Assembly: GCA_020723485.1 (NCBI GenBank)
Contig: DYIU01000002.1
Coordinates: forward strand, 591,543 to 655,542
DNA from: Acidimicrobium ferrooxidans
Lineage (GTDB): Bacteria > Actinomycetota > Geothermincolia > Fen-727 > Anoxymicrobiaceae
Length of the DNA stretch: 64,000 nucleotides
Reading direction: 5' to 3'
Under the pieces are notes generated by a model, which was given only the letters and a program-made list of their open reading frames with translations, did no database searches and had not been told where the DNA came from. Below, piece by piece: positions 53,974-62,707 of the stretch. The position numbers were made by a program, and so were the translations under genes. Position 1 is the stretch's first letter; each line of letters opens with the position of its first letter.

Positions 53974-54315
53974 AGCTCCGCCACTTGAAAGCGGGCGTCT
54001 CAAGCAACCCAACCAATGGAGTGATTGACTGCATCAGCCAAATGTACTAGTTTGTCAGTCAAGCGGCACGCGGCAGGCATGCGGCCTCGCTCATTGGTGC
54101 AGATTGGGGTCTGAAGCGAGGTTGCTCCGCGAACCGCGGTTCTAGGGGGCGAAGACTGATGAACGCTGGGCATAATCGTATTACTCCTGTCATCATTTCC
54201 ATTCTTGCCCTTTCCCTGGCCACGGTCGCCACATACCCCGTTCGCGTACTCGTTGAGTGGGCGTCGTCGGGGTGGAAGTGCCTGGGGCAACCGGACTGGG
54301 AACGGGAGGGGCAGA
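53974..54315 (+). other. 342-nt leader region upstream of the secreted hydrolase
   Basis: No gene is well supported here. It holds a candidate sigma-70-like promoter, TTGACT (54025-54030), a 17-nt spacer and TAGTTT (54048-54053), and a perfect 12-nt palindrome GAACCGCGGTTC at 54131-54142 that could bind a regulator. A 62-codon open frame at 54159-54347 with one hydrophobic stretch (PVIISILALSLATVATYPV) overlaps the next start and is doubtful. I looked for a GEMM riboswitch and did not find one. Confidence 0.4.
54025..54053 (+). promoter_or_regulatory. Candidate promoter for the secreted hydrolase gene
   Basis: TTGACT and TAGTTT are separated by exactly 17 nt, and the -35 is close to consensus. 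It lies about 260 nt before the start codon, leaving a long leader. An inverted repeat TTGACTG/CAGTCAA (54025-54031 and 54055-54061) overlaps it. Confidence 0.35.
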
Positions 54316-57300
54316 ATGAAAGGGAGCAATCACTCATCACCTGCTAAGGCGGCGCGGGTTCTTTCGCTGTTGTGCCTTTGCTTGCTCGCACTGGCTCTGC
54401 TCGCTTCGAATGCATCCGCCGTCGCGGACGCCAATCCGCCCATTCAGTACGACACGGTCATGACGCGCTACTATACCTCGAGCGTGGACGGGGCGACCCT
54501 CCCCTGCTCTGTTTACGTGCCTCAGACCGCGGTGATGATGCCCGTGTGGGTGGACCTGCACGCCTTCGGCGGGCACGGAGGAATCTCCGAGGAGATGGCG
54601 GACGCGGCGAGGGCGTACGGGTGCATAGTCGTCTCTCCATGGGGGCGCAACTACCACAGCTTCTTCATGGACGGCAAGGATAAGGCCGGGGCCCCGGAAC
54701 CGCGCCTTGTCGACGATTTCACGGCCGGCAGCGCCGCGGGCTGGAGCGCGCTCATCGGAGACCGGTGGACAGCGCAGTCGGACAGCTACCAGCAGCTCGA
54801 CCCGTCCGACGCCTGGAAGCTCGCGGGGCGTGCCGGGTCCTCAGGGTCTTACTGCAGCGCCAGCGTCGACATGACGGCCTTCGAGCCGTCGACCGCCGAC
54901 GGCTACGGGGAGTACGCCGGGGGCCTGATGGTGAGGAGGCAGCCTAACGGAGACGGTTACCTGGTCGACCTCGACTGCGACCCGGCGGGCAAGAAATGGG
55001 TCCGCATCTTCAAACGCGGCGGCTCGCAGTGGACGACCCTCAGCCGGACCAGCCTTCCGGACGCCGTTGACCTGCAGGCGACCCACAACCTCAAGGTCGT
55101 TCTCTACGAAGACACCATTGAGGTGCACGGCGACCACTACGTCATGGCTTCGGCACAGGACGCTTCGTTTGCGTCGGGCGAGGTGGCGCTCGCCAGTTTC
55201 GGCGCGAAACACCGGTTCGACGACTTCCGTCTTCAGAACGAGACACTGTACGGCGAGCGGGACGTGATGGATACAGTCGACCAGTGCCTCGAGGAGTTGG
55301 GTGGGACGCTCGCGCTGGCCGACAGTTCCAGGATGTTCATCGCCGGGCAGTCGATGGGAGGGCTCGGCGCGTTGAACCTCGGACTCCACTATCCCGACCT
55401 CTTCGCCTACATCCACCCCGCGTGGGGCCCGAGCGACCTCTCGGAGGGATACGACTGGATCAAGGCCCAGTACCCGGACCAGGACCCATCAACCCCGGTC
55501 GGCGGCCGGTACTACGCGCGGGAGCAGGACGGCAACATAGGCGAGGCGATAAGGGCTTTGCACGGAGGCGTGGAGCCCGGTGCCGGCGGCGCCCCGGTAG
55601 CGAGTAACCTGCACGAGAACAGCGCCAGGTACATCCTGGAGAACGCGCTGAACACGCCGGTGAGGTTCGAGCACCCGGAGTATGATTCACTGGTCCCGAA
55701 CACCACGAGCCCGATGACCATAAAATGGCTCAACACCGGCGGCGATTGGATCAAGGTGAAGGACGGTGACCAGCGCCCCAGTGCCCCGTATGCCAGCGGG
55801 AAGGGGCTCTGGCAAACCTGGGCGGGAACCTCGGGCCTGTACAACTGCGCACCGGAGACAAGCCTCTACGACCCGTCGACCGGGGCCCCGGGGCCAAGCG
55901 TTCCTACGCTCGGCATATGGGATAACACGGACTACAGCGCGATGCTCGACTACGGCTACGGCTCCCACTGCGGGGTAGTCGGAGATTCGAGCCTTGCCGC
56001 TCCTGTTCTGCTGTCTTTCCTCAGGCTCAACAGCCAGTACGGTACCCTTCACGCCGACCCGGACGACGTGGCATACCGCACGTTCGACAGCAAGCATGGG
56101 CGGGCATGGTGGCTGACGCTGGAGCCTGCTTATCCCGACCAGGACAAGCCCGGACTCGCGAGGGCTCACAGGGATATCGCCGCCAACCGCATAAACCTGC
56201 ACGTGAAGAACGGAAAGACGACCACGCTCGACCTGGTCCGCATGAGGATGAACACGACGTCCGGGGTCCTAACCGTGACCGTCGACTCCAACACCTCTCC
56301 TGAATCGGAGTTCAAGGTCTCCGACGAGTACCGAAAGACAGACCTGAGGCTCACGGGCGCGTGGTTCCCGGCAAGGAAAGGGGATTACCAGGTAAGGCTG
56401 GACGGCAGCGCCGTCGGCTTCGAGATGACAGGGACTACCCTGACAGTGCCCGGCATCGATACTGCTTCGGGTACCAGGACATTCACCGTGACTATGCCCT
56501 CAGGACTCGATGGCCTCAACCTCCTGGCGGCCAGGAATCCCGGGTTCGAATCAGGCACAGGAGGGTGGAGCCCGGCCATGGACGGCGGTCTGAACGGCGT
56601 GTTCGAGCTTAACCAGCAGCCCTTCCTTTCTCACTCGGGCAGCAATTCCATAGTGATAAAGAACCCGGTCGCAGGCGCGGCTCCGTACACAGGGTACTGG
56701 CAGTCCGGGACGATTCCGGTCCAGCCTTTGAAAGTCTATGACTTGAGCGCATTCGCGAAGACCCGGGCTTTCAACAGCGTCGAGAGGTCCTACCTGGACG
56801 GCATATACGCCCCCGGCACCGGTTCGTGGGCCGCGGTGGGCCTCATGTGGCAGAGGGCCGATGGGACGCTGGCCGGCTGGGACAACTCCGCTGGAATCAA
56901 CGACAGCACGGGCTGGACACCCATCGAGGTCAGCGCGCCGGCGCCGGCGGATGCGGCAATGGTGAGAGCGGTGCTGTTCACAGTCTGCCCGAACAGCGGG
57001 GGAATAAGTGGAAGCGCGTGGTTCGACGATGTATCGCTGACCACCGAGTCCGCGATGGCTGTCACCTCCGTCTCACCCGCGTCCGCAGCCAACACGGCGG
57101 CTGTCGACCTCAGCGTGGGCGGCACCGGCTTCAAGTCCGGAGCGGCAGTCAGGCTCGAGCGCGGTGCGACGATAATAGGCGCCACCGCCGTGACTGTCAC
57201 GTCGAGCACGACTATAACCTGTCAGGTCAACATTTCGGGCCAGCCTCTCGGAAAGTACGACGTGGTCGTGACAAACCCCGACGGCCAGGAGGCCCGGCTC

Positions 57301-57429
57301 GTCGGTGGTTTCTCAGTGACCGACGCCTGCGGCCAGGGCGCGGCGGCAAGCATCTCTGTCTTCGCGGGCGTCCTGGGGCTGCTGTCTCTCGCGGGTTCGA
57401 CCAGACTGCTCAGGCGAAAGAACCTTTGA
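54316..57429 (+). CDS. Secreted alpha/beta-hydrolase (esterase-like) with inserted domain and anchored C-terminus
   Basis: A 1037-residue exported protein. Signal peptide residues 11-35 (RVLSLLCLCLLALALLASNA). An alpha/beta-hydrolase fold starts at about 65 (MMPVWVDLHAFGGHGG) and continues at about 309 (LYGERDVMDTVDQCLEEL, GQSMGGLGALN with nucleophile S346). Between them, residues about 131-308 form a jelly-roll-like insert (LVDDFTAGSAAGWSALI ... RFDDFRLQNET). A carbohydrate-binding-like module (NPGFESGTGGW, about 730-900) and an IPT/TIG domain follow. The end reads DACGQGAAASISVFAGVLG, a hydrophobic helix and RLLRRKNL, a candidate sorting signal. ATG 54316 follows GGGAGGGG. It may attack polysaccharide esters or polyesters; the substrate is inference. 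Confidence 0.82.
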   Translation: MKGSNHSSPAKAARVLSLLCLCLLALALLASNASAVADANPPIQYDTVMTRYYTSSVDGATLPCSVYVPQTAVMMPVWVDLHAFGGHGGISEEMADAARAYGCIVVSPWGRNYHSFFMDGKDKAGAPEPRLVDDFTAGSAAGWSALIGDRWTAQSDSYQQLDPSDAWKLAGRAGSSGSYCSASVDMTAFEPSTADGYGEYAGGLMVRRQPNGDGYLVDLDCDPAGKKWVRIFKRGGSQWTTLSRTSLPDAVDLQATHNLKVVLYEDTIEVHGDHYVMASAQDASFASGEVALASFGAKHRFDDFRLQNETLYGERDVMDTVDQCLEELGGTLALADSSRMFIAGQSMGGLGALNLGLHYPDLFAYIHPAWGPSDLSEGYDWIKAQYPDQDPSTPVGGRYYAREQDGNIGEAIRALHGGVEPGAGGAPVASNLHENSARYILENALNTPVRFEHPEYDSLVPNTTSPMTIKWLNTGGDWIKVKDGDQRPSAPYASGKGLWQTWAGTSGLYNCAPETSLYDPSTGAPGPSVPTLGIWDNTDYSAMLDYGYGSHCGVVGDSSLAAPVLLSFLRLNSQYGTLHADPDDVAYRTFDSKHGRAWWLTLEPAYPDQDKPGLARAHRDIAANRINLHVKNGKTTTLDLVRMRMNTTSGVLTVTVDSNTSPESEFKVSDEYRKTDLRLTGAWFPARKGDYQVRLDGSAVGFEMTGTTLTVPGIDTASGTRTFTVTMPSGLDGLNLLAARNPGFESGTGGWSPAMDGGLNGVFELNQQPFLSHSGSNSIVIKNPVAGAAPYTGYWQSGTIPVQPLKVYDLSAFAKTRAFNSVERSYLDGIYAPGTGSWAAVGLMWQRADGTLAGWDNSAGINDSTGWTPIEVSAPAPADAAMVRAVLFTVCPNSGGISGSAWFDDVSLTTESAMAVTSVSPASAANTAAVDLSVGGTGFKSGAAVRLERGATIIGATAVTVTSSTTITCQVNISGQPLGKYDVVVTNPDGQEARLVGGFSVTDACGQGAAASISVFAGVLGLLSLAGSTRLLRRKNL
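57229..57343 (+). repeat. Direct repeat, copy 1: conserved IPT/C-terminal anchor DNA
   Basis: About 115 nt match 59105-59219 with five mismatches by my count. The copy covers the end of the IPT domain and the start of the CGQG C-terminal signal in the first of two neighbouring genes. The rest of the two genes is not alike at this level. Confidence 0.85.
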
Positions 57430-57445
57430 TAGGGGGGAATGGGGG

Positions 57446-59305
57446 ATGGCAATCACAAGGCGGGCCCTGAGAAAGCAGACAGATGCAGTCCTTCTCTGCG
57501 TGCTGGTGCTGACGTTCCTTCTGTTCGCGGCACCTGCTTCTCAGGCAGTGCCATTGTGGACGTCCGGGGGCATCGAGATCTACGGGACAGGGCAAACGTA
57601 TGGCGCCGAGGTTGTGAGCATCATCCCCGATGGCTCCGGTGGCTCGATAGTCGTTTGGGTCGATATGCGCAACAGCAGATACGATGTATTCGCTCAGAAA
57701 GTCGATCAGGATGGCGTGTGCCAGTGGGCTGAGAATGGTGTGGACGTCCGAGGCCCGGGAATGACAAGCGGCGCCGTCTCGGCTGAGCACGCCGTAGTCT
57801 CAGACGGAGCGGGCGGAGCGATAATCGCATGGATCGACAGGCGTTCTGGGGGGCCTACTGTATATGTCCAGAGATTGAACCAACACGGAGAGCTCCAATG
57901 GACTACAAATGGCGTGGAAGTTCATGCTCCGGTGGATTGGTATTCCTCGCGCCAGCCGGTTATCGCGTCAGATGGCGCCGGTGGAGCAATCGTCGCATGG
58001 TACGAGTATGACAACCTGGAATGGCACGCTGAATACGCCATCTTCGCTCAAAGGGTAAACTCGTCCGGGGAGCGCCTTTGGAGCGCGAACGGAGTGCAGG
58101 TGAGGGGATTAGGTCCCTTCGGCTCTGCGACTCTGAGCAAGCTGAGCATCGTAGCTGATGGCGATGGTGGGGTCATCATTGCATGGGATGATTTCGGGGC
58201 CGGACGAGATATCTATGCGCAGAGGTTTAATGCGGGAGGAACCGCCCTCTGGAAAGCGGGCGGTCTCGAGGTCTGCGCAGTCGATGTCGCGTGTATTTCT
58301 CCGCTTGCCGCATCGGACGGCGCGGGAGGCGCCATAATCACCTGGTGGGAGCGCTATCCGGACGGTTATGAGGTCTTTGCTCAGAGGGTCACATCAGGCG
58401 GACAATGCCTCTGGACCTCAAGTGGAGTGAACGTAAGGGGGATGTCCTATCCCGGTGGCGCAGGATCTCCGAGTATCACAACCGATGGCCGCGGTGGCGC
58501 CATCATTGCCTGGGCCGATGCTCGGAATACAACCGGCGCATCCGTTGAATGTGAAATTTATGTTCAGAGGCTTGATGCCGCGGGGACGGCACTATGGACT
58601 CCTGGCGGAGTCCTGTTGACACCCGAAGGTCCCGATCTCTACGGACGCCCGAGAATAACCTCCGATGGTCTCTGTGGCGCCATCATCGCGTGGCAAGGAC
58701 CTATGGAAACGTACGCCTATCCAAGTCAGATCATTCGCGCGCAAAAGGTAAGCCCATCAGGTTCCCCGGAGTGGGTCGCGAACGGCGACATAGTCAGAGG
58801 CAAGGAATTCGCCGGCTACGCTACGGATGAGGTCATTGCATCGGATGAACATGGTGGAGCGATCCTTGCCTGGCGGGACAGCCGCTCCGGAAAGGTCGAT
58901 GTCTACGCTCAGAGGGTTGTTAATCCGACGCCCTCGGTCACGTCGATAGCTCCCGCAGCAGCATCAAACCTATGGGCAGTTGATACGAGTATTGTTGGGA
59001 ATAACTTCTCAGAGGGCGCATCGGTAAGGATTATGCGCGGGAGCACGGTAATCGAGGCTACCGGCGTCACGGTGGTATCGGCAACATCCATCAGCTGTAA
59101 TATCAACATATCGGGCCAGCCTCTCGGCAAGTACGACGTGGTCGTGACAAATCCCGACGGCCAGGAGGCCCGGCTCGTCGGCGGTTTCTCGGTGACCGAC
59201 GCCTGCGGCCAGGGCGCGGTGGCTTCGGTATCTGTTTTTGCGGCAACCCTGGGACTCATGTCTGTGATGGGGATAGGGTTGAGGCGGCGGCGGAAGGGCA
59301 CCTAG
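57446..59305 (+). CDS. Secreted beta-propeller-like protein with IPT domain and CGQG C-terminal signal
   Basis: A 619-residue exported protein. Signal peptide (AVLLCVLVLTFLLFAAPASQA) leads to about eight repeats of 55-60 residues with the pattern SDGAGGAIIAW-x-D-x-R ... YAQRV ... LW, which should build a beta-propeller (about 35-490). An IPT/TIG domain (about 500-585, SVTSIAPAAASNLWAVD) follows. The end, DACGQGAVASVSVFAATLG plus a hydrophobic helix and RRRRKGT, matches that of the upstream hydrolase. ATG 57446 follows GGGGGGAATGGGGG and lies 16 nt after the previous stop, so they are co-transcribed. It has no enzyme motif, so it probably binds a surface ligand or a partner. Confidence 0.83.
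   Translation: MAITRRALRKQTDAVLLCVLVLTFLLFAAPASQAVPLWTSGGIEIYGTGQTYGAEVVSIIPDGSGGSIVVWVDMRNSRYDVFAQKVDQDGVCQWAENGVDVRGPGMTSGAVSAEHAVVSDGAGGAIIAWIDRRSGGPTVYVQRLNQHGELQWTTNGVEVHAPVDWYSSRQPVIASDGAGGAIVAWYEYDNLEWHAEYAIFAQRVNSSGERLWSANGVQVRGLGPFGSATLSKLSIVADGDGGVIIAWDDFGAGRDIYAQRFNAGGTALWKAGGLEVCAVDVACISPLAASDGAGGAIITWWERYPDGYEVFAQRVTSGGQCLWTSSGVNVRGMSYPGGAGSPSITTDGRGGAIIAWADARNTTGASVECEIYVQRLDAAGTALWTPGGVLLTPEGPDLYGRPRITSDGLCGAIIAWQGPMETYAYPSQIIRAQKVSPSGSPEWVANGDIVRGKEFAGYATDEVIASDEHGGAILAWRDSRSGKVDVYAQRVVNPTPSVTSIAPAAASNLWAVDTSIVGNNFSEGASVRIMRGSTVIEATGVTVVSATSISCNINISGQPLGKYDVVVTNPDGQEARLVGGFSVTDACGQGAVASVSVFAATLGLMSVMGIGLRRRRKGT
59105..59219 (+). repeat. Direct repeat, copy 2: conserved IPT/C-terminal anchor DNA
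   Basis: The partner of 57229-57343, in the same reading frame, covering the end of the IPT domain and the CGQG signal. High nucleotide identity in this part only suggests recent copying or gene conversion. Confidence 0.85.
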
Positions 59306-59329
59306 CCCGAGATGGCGTGGGGGAAAGAT

Positions 59330-59355
59330 GAGCCGGGGCTCTCGAGCCCCGGCTC
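59330..59355. terminator. Hairpin terminator between convergent genes
   Basis: A perfect 11-bp stem GAGCCGGGGCT/AGCCCCGGCTC with loop CTCG, followed by AATCTTGTCATCTT on the plus strand. It lies 24 nt after the stop of the propeller gene and can end that transcript. Confidence 0.75.
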
Positions 59356-59371
59356 AATCTTGTCATCTTCA

Positions 59372-59399
59372 GTTGCTGCTTACAACGCGGCCTGACCCC
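59372..59399 (-). repeat. REP-like element after the thiolase gene (short form)
   Basis: On the minus strand it reads GGGGTCAGGCCGCGTTGTAA then GCAGCAAC, starting 4 nt after the thiolase stop (59404) in the sense direction. GTTG and CAAC can pair around a 7-nt loop. Confidence 0.7.
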
Positions 59400-59403
59400 A
59401 GGA

Positions 59404-60606
59404 TTAAAGGCCGACTATGGCGATGCTGCAGACGTTCTGGTTCGGGACGCCGCCCAGGTTGTGGGTGAGCCCGAACTTCGGGTCCTTCACCAGGCGCTCC
59501 TCGGGCCAGCGGCGCAGCAGCTGGTTGTACATCTCGAAGAGCATCCGCAGGCCGGAGGCCGCGATGGGGTGCCCGAAGCACTTGAGCCCGCCGTCCGGCT
59601 GGCACGGTATCTGACCCGTAAGGTCGTAGAACCCGTCGAGGATATCGTCGCACGCCTTTCCCGGCTCGGAGATGTGCAGGTCCTCCATCGTCGCGAGTTC
59701 GGTGATGGAGAAACAGTCGTGCACCTCCATCATGCTTATCTCCTCGCGGGGGTTCTTGATGCCCGCTTCCTTGTACGCCTCGGAAGAAGCCCGGCGCGTG
59801 GTGAGCATGCCGGAGCCGTCCCAGTCGGTATACATCGCTTCCTCACCGGAGCTGACCGAGACCTGCAGGGCCTTTACCTTGACCAGCTCCTCGTTGGCCT
59901 TCACCTTCTTCGCTATCTCCGGCGTTGTCACGATGGCGCACGCTGAGCCGTCGCTCACCCCACAGCAGTCGAAAAGACCCAGCGGGTAGGCGATCATAGG
60001 CGCGGCGAGTATCTGCTCGACCGGGATGGCCTTGCGAAGGTGCGCGCGCGGGTTGTTCGCGCCGTTCTGGTGGCTCTTCCAGGAGATGTGGGCCATGGCT
60101 TCCTTGACCTTCTCCATGGGAACGTTATACGCCGCGGAGTACGCGGTGCCGAGCTGGGCGAACATGCCCGGCGCGGTTGCATTCGGCCCGATCATCGCCT
60201 GCTGCTGTCCGAAAGCGGGCGAGTCGGGAAGGCCGCCGTAGCCGGTGTCCTTCAGCTTCTCCACGCCCAGTGCGAGCGCTATGTCGTAGGCGCCGCTCGC
60301 GACGCCGTAGCACGCGCCCCTGAACGCCTCGGTCCCGGAAGCGCAGAAGTTCTCCACGCGGGTCACGGGCACCAGCGGGAGCTTCAGGGCGGCGCCCAGG
60401 AAGTTACCGCCCTTCCCGATGTTTATCTCGTCGAAGTGGCTCCCCAGCCACGCGGCCTGTATCTCCTTCTTCTCGATACCTGCGTCCTCGATGCATTCGG
60501 TGAAAGCCTCGACGGCCAGGTCCTCAGGGGCGGACTCCCAGCGCTCTCCGAACTTGGTGCAGCCCATCCCGAGGATTACTACCTTGTCTCTAATACCTTT
60601 TGCCAT
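59404..60606 (-). CDS. Thiolase family protein (acetyl-CoA acetyltransferase-like)
   Basis: A 400-residue thiolase. The nucleophile region is ENFCASGTEAF, with HDCFSITE and GGLKCFGHPIAASG supplying the His and second Cys. It resembles the SCP2/archaeal-type thiolases that act with a DUF35 partner. It starts at ATG 60606, directly abutting the stop of the HMG-CoA-synthase-like/DUF35 fusion gene, so the two are tightly coupled. It could make or cleave beta-ketoacyl-CoA; direction and substrate are unknown. A REP-like element follows its stop. Confidence 0.88.
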   Translation of the reverse strand: MAKGIRDKVVILGMGCTKFGERWESAPEDLAVEAFTECIEDAGIEKKEIQAAWLGSHFDEINIGKGGNFLGAALKLPLVPVTRVENFCASGTEAFRGACYGVASGAYDIALALGVEKLKDTGYGGLPDSPAFGQQQAMIGPNATAPGMFAQLGTAYSAAYNVPMEKVKEAMAHISWKSHQNGANNPRAHLRKAIPVEQILAAPMIAYPLGLFDCCGVSDGSACAIVTTPEIAKKVKANEELVKVKALQVSVSSGEEAMYTDWDGSGMLTTRRASSEAYKEAGIKNPREEISMMEVHDCFSITELATMEDLHISEPGKACDDILDGFYDLTGQIPCQPDGGLKCFGHPIAASGLRMLFEMYNQLLRRWPEERLVKDPKFGLTHNLGGVPNQNVCSIAIVGL

Positions 60607-62067
60607 TTATTCCGCCCCCTCTGCTGCTGGTACGGCCTTCCAGAAGTAATCCGTGATGTCTCTCATCGCGTCGTAGTACTTTATCCGGAAGCTGAAATCG
60701 ACCGGTCCTCCGACCGCGAGGTCGTCCACCGTGCAATCCGTGAAGTCGAAGATGTACCGGCCGCCTCCGTTGAAGTTGACCGAACCGTAAACCGCCGGTG
60801 GGTTGATCGACGCTGCAAGCATGTCAGAGGTAAAGCTCGCTATCTTGCCGCCGACGTCCGAGAGAACGACCGGCTCCGTCTGGTCTACGGCCCCGCACTC
60901 GGGATTGACGCACACCTTCTGAGGCGGGAACTGGACCGTGCCGCACACGGTGCACTTGTTCCCCTCGAGGCTGAGCATCGCCCTGTGGGAACGCCACATG
61001 AGTGACCAGCGGGTCCACTTCTGCTCCTCGCCCCTCAGGCCCGTGTCGACCTTGACCATGCGGCGCCAGGTGAGGTACTTGGCGTAGTTGTCCAGGTCCG
61101 CGCGGCGGTTCAGGCTGCCCATCACCCCGCGTCGGGGCTTTAGCTCGTGGAGCTTGTCGGTCACCTCGAAGTAGAGGGCGTCGCAGCCGCTGCCGTAGCT
61201 TATCAGAAGTATCTTGTCGCCCGGCTTTGCCTCCTCGAGCGCCTTGACCATCATCAACAGGGGCTGGGCGGTCCCGGTGTCGCCGACCACCGCCTGGAGG
61301 TTGTCGACGACCTGGTCGGCCTCGAGGCCGAGCTTCTTGTTCAAGGACTTGCGGGCGCCGCCGAAGTAGCAGGGGTAGATTATCTTCGCGAAATCGCCGG
61401 GGGCCACGCCGTATTTCTCACACAGACCGTTGACCACCTCGGGGATGAACTGGCCGAACCCGACGTCACGTATCCAGCGCTCCTCCCACTGCCGGTCGTA
61501 CTTGGCCTCTGAGCCGCGGAAGTGGTCAACGAAGTCGTGCCCTGTGGAGAACGAGCCCTTGAACTCGGCTATTACGTCGGTATCGCCGACCATCAGGGCC
61601 GCGGCGCCGTCGCCGAACATGAGCTCCTGCACGCTTCCCATCGTCCCCAGCCTGCTGTCCGCGGCGGAGACCAGCACGTTCTCGGCCGTTCCCGCCGAAA
61701 CCGCGTCGAGCGCCGCTATGAGCGCGCTTGTGCCCGCCTTGAGCCCGCCGCCGAAGTCGGCGGTCCTGACGTCCTCCCTCGCCGCCAGCGCGCCGGCGAC
61801 CAGGTTCGCGCAGAGGCGCTCCTTGTACGGGGCGGTCGTCGATGCGAAGTAGACGCCGCCGACAAGGTCCCGGTTGAACCCGGCAGCGCAGTCGGATGCG
61901 GCGGCGGCGGCCATCGTGACCGAGTCCTCGTCGAAGTTGGCCACCGCTTTTTCCCCTTGCGCGTTCAGCATGTTGGCGGGGTTGATCCAGCCCATCGAAC
62001 CGAAGACAATCATCCGGTTCAATCTGTAGCGGGGAATGTACCCTCCGTATGAGCGGATCCCAACCAT
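60607..62067 (-). CDS. HMG-CoA-synthase-like domain fused to DUF35 OB-fold, catalytic Cys missing
   Basis: A 486-residue fusion. Residues 1-350 have the HMG-CoA synthase/KAS III fold (MVGIRSYGGYIPRYRLNR, ELMFGDGAAALMVGD, YPCYFGGARKSLNKKLGL). Residues about 375-486 are a DUF35 domain with zinc ribbon (CTVCGTVQFPPQKVCVNPEC) and OB fold. The nucleophile segment, ACKAGT in archaeal HMG-CoA synthases, reads GGLKAGTSAL here, so the Cys is Leu. The domain therefore probably does not carry out the normal condensation and may act as a partner of the thiolase encoded next. ATG 62067 follows GGGAGTGATCAA; the upstream extension is unsupported. Confidence 0.85.
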   Translation of the reverse strand: MVGIRSYGGYIPRYRLNRMIVFGSMGWINPANMLNAQGEKAVANFDEDSVTMAAAAASDCAAGFNRDLVGGVYFASTTAPYKERLCANLVAGALAAREDVRTADFGGGLKAGTSALIAALDAVSAGTAENVLVSAADSRLGTMGSVQELMFGDGAAALMVGDTDVIAEFKGSFSTGHDFVDHFRGSEAKYDRQWEERWIRDVGFGQFIPEVVNGLCEKYGVAPGDFAKIIYPCYFGGARKSLNKKLGLEADQVVDNLQAVVGDTGTAQPLLMMVKALEEAKPGDKILLISYGSGCDALYFEVTDKLHELKPRRGVMGSLNRRADLDNYAKYLTWRRMVKVDTGLRGEEQKWTRWSLMWRSHRAMLSLEGNKCTVCGTVQFPPQKVCVNPECGAVDQTEPVVLSDVGGKIASFTSDMLAASINPPAVYGSVNFNGGGRYIFDFTDCTVDDLAVGGPVDFSFRIKYYDAMRDITDYFWKAVPAAEGAE

Positions 62068-62189
62068 TTGATCACTCCCTTTCTGCGAAATCTCCTGCCG
62101 AAACCGTAATCTATCGTCCGATTCGTACTTGGTCCCATGTCCCGTTTCCGGCCACCCGCGCCGGAGCCGCCTAAAGTCTTTATGAACCA

Positions 62190-62519
62190 CTAGTCGAAGT
62201 CAAATACTTCAATATAGGGGAACATCTGCTTGAGGAGCGCCTTGATGCGCTTCCTTTCTTCGGTGTTGGTGACGTGCTTGACCTCTGTTACCGGGCGGCC
62301 TTCCTCGTTCTTGGAGGACTTCCAGGAGGTGACGTACCCCGCGATCGCGACCATCCCCACGCCGCGGACGGTGCAGCAGGACGTATCGAAGTGCGCTCCC
62401 TTCAGCGCGTACAGGACCTTCTTGCCCTCGAAGTCGACCACGCCCTCGTCGAGCACCTTGTAATACCCACCGATTCCCCTTATCTCCTCGTTGAGAGGGT
62501 AGTGGGTGTAACTGGGCAT
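62190..62519 (-). CDS. Small conserved-looking protein of unknown function
   Basis: A 109-residue soluble protein. It begins MPSYTHYPLNEEIRGIGGYYK and contains FDTSCCTVRGVGMVAIAGYV, a Cys-Cys pair before a glycine-rich turn, and a charged C-terminal helix (EERKRIKALLKQMFPYIEV). I do not recognise a family. ATG 62519 follows GGGAGTG. It is the first gene of a three-gene minus-strand unit, 122 nt before the HMG-CoA-synthase-like/DUF35 gene, so it may serve the same acyl-CoA reaction. Confidence 0.7.
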   Translation of the reverse strand: MPSYTHYPLNEEIRGIGGYYKVLDEGVVDFEGKKVLYALKGAHFDTSCCTVRGVGMVAIAGYVTSWKSSKNEEGRPVTEVKHVTNTEERKRIKALLKQMFPYIEVFDFD

Positions 62520-62707
62520 TCACACACTCCCGTTGGCTCTCGCCCGACACTTTTCCGGCGCAATTATAACCCCCACGGGCGCCCGACTACCATCGTGTCA
62601 AGTGGAGTTCGACCGCCGGTAGAAAACCGGTGCCGCGGGCGGGGCCTCGAGAGGCGGCGGGGAGGAGAAGCCTTCAGAAACCCAGGCCGGAGGTCGTCAG
62701 TCCGGGT

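Noticed and set aside
53974-54315. Cyclic di-GMP (GEMM) riboswitch before the secreted hydrolase
   Set aside because: The conserved GEMM core and tetraloop receptor are not found by eye.
54159-54347. 62-codon open frame with a hydrophobic stretch
   Set aside because: It overlaps the signal peptide start of the next gene, has low-quality C-terminal sequence and no recognised homology. A real small membrane peptide is not excluded.
60607-62067. Mevalonate-pathway HMG-CoA synthase
   Set aside because: The nucleophile Cys is replaced by Leu, and the window encodes the MEP enzyme IspH.
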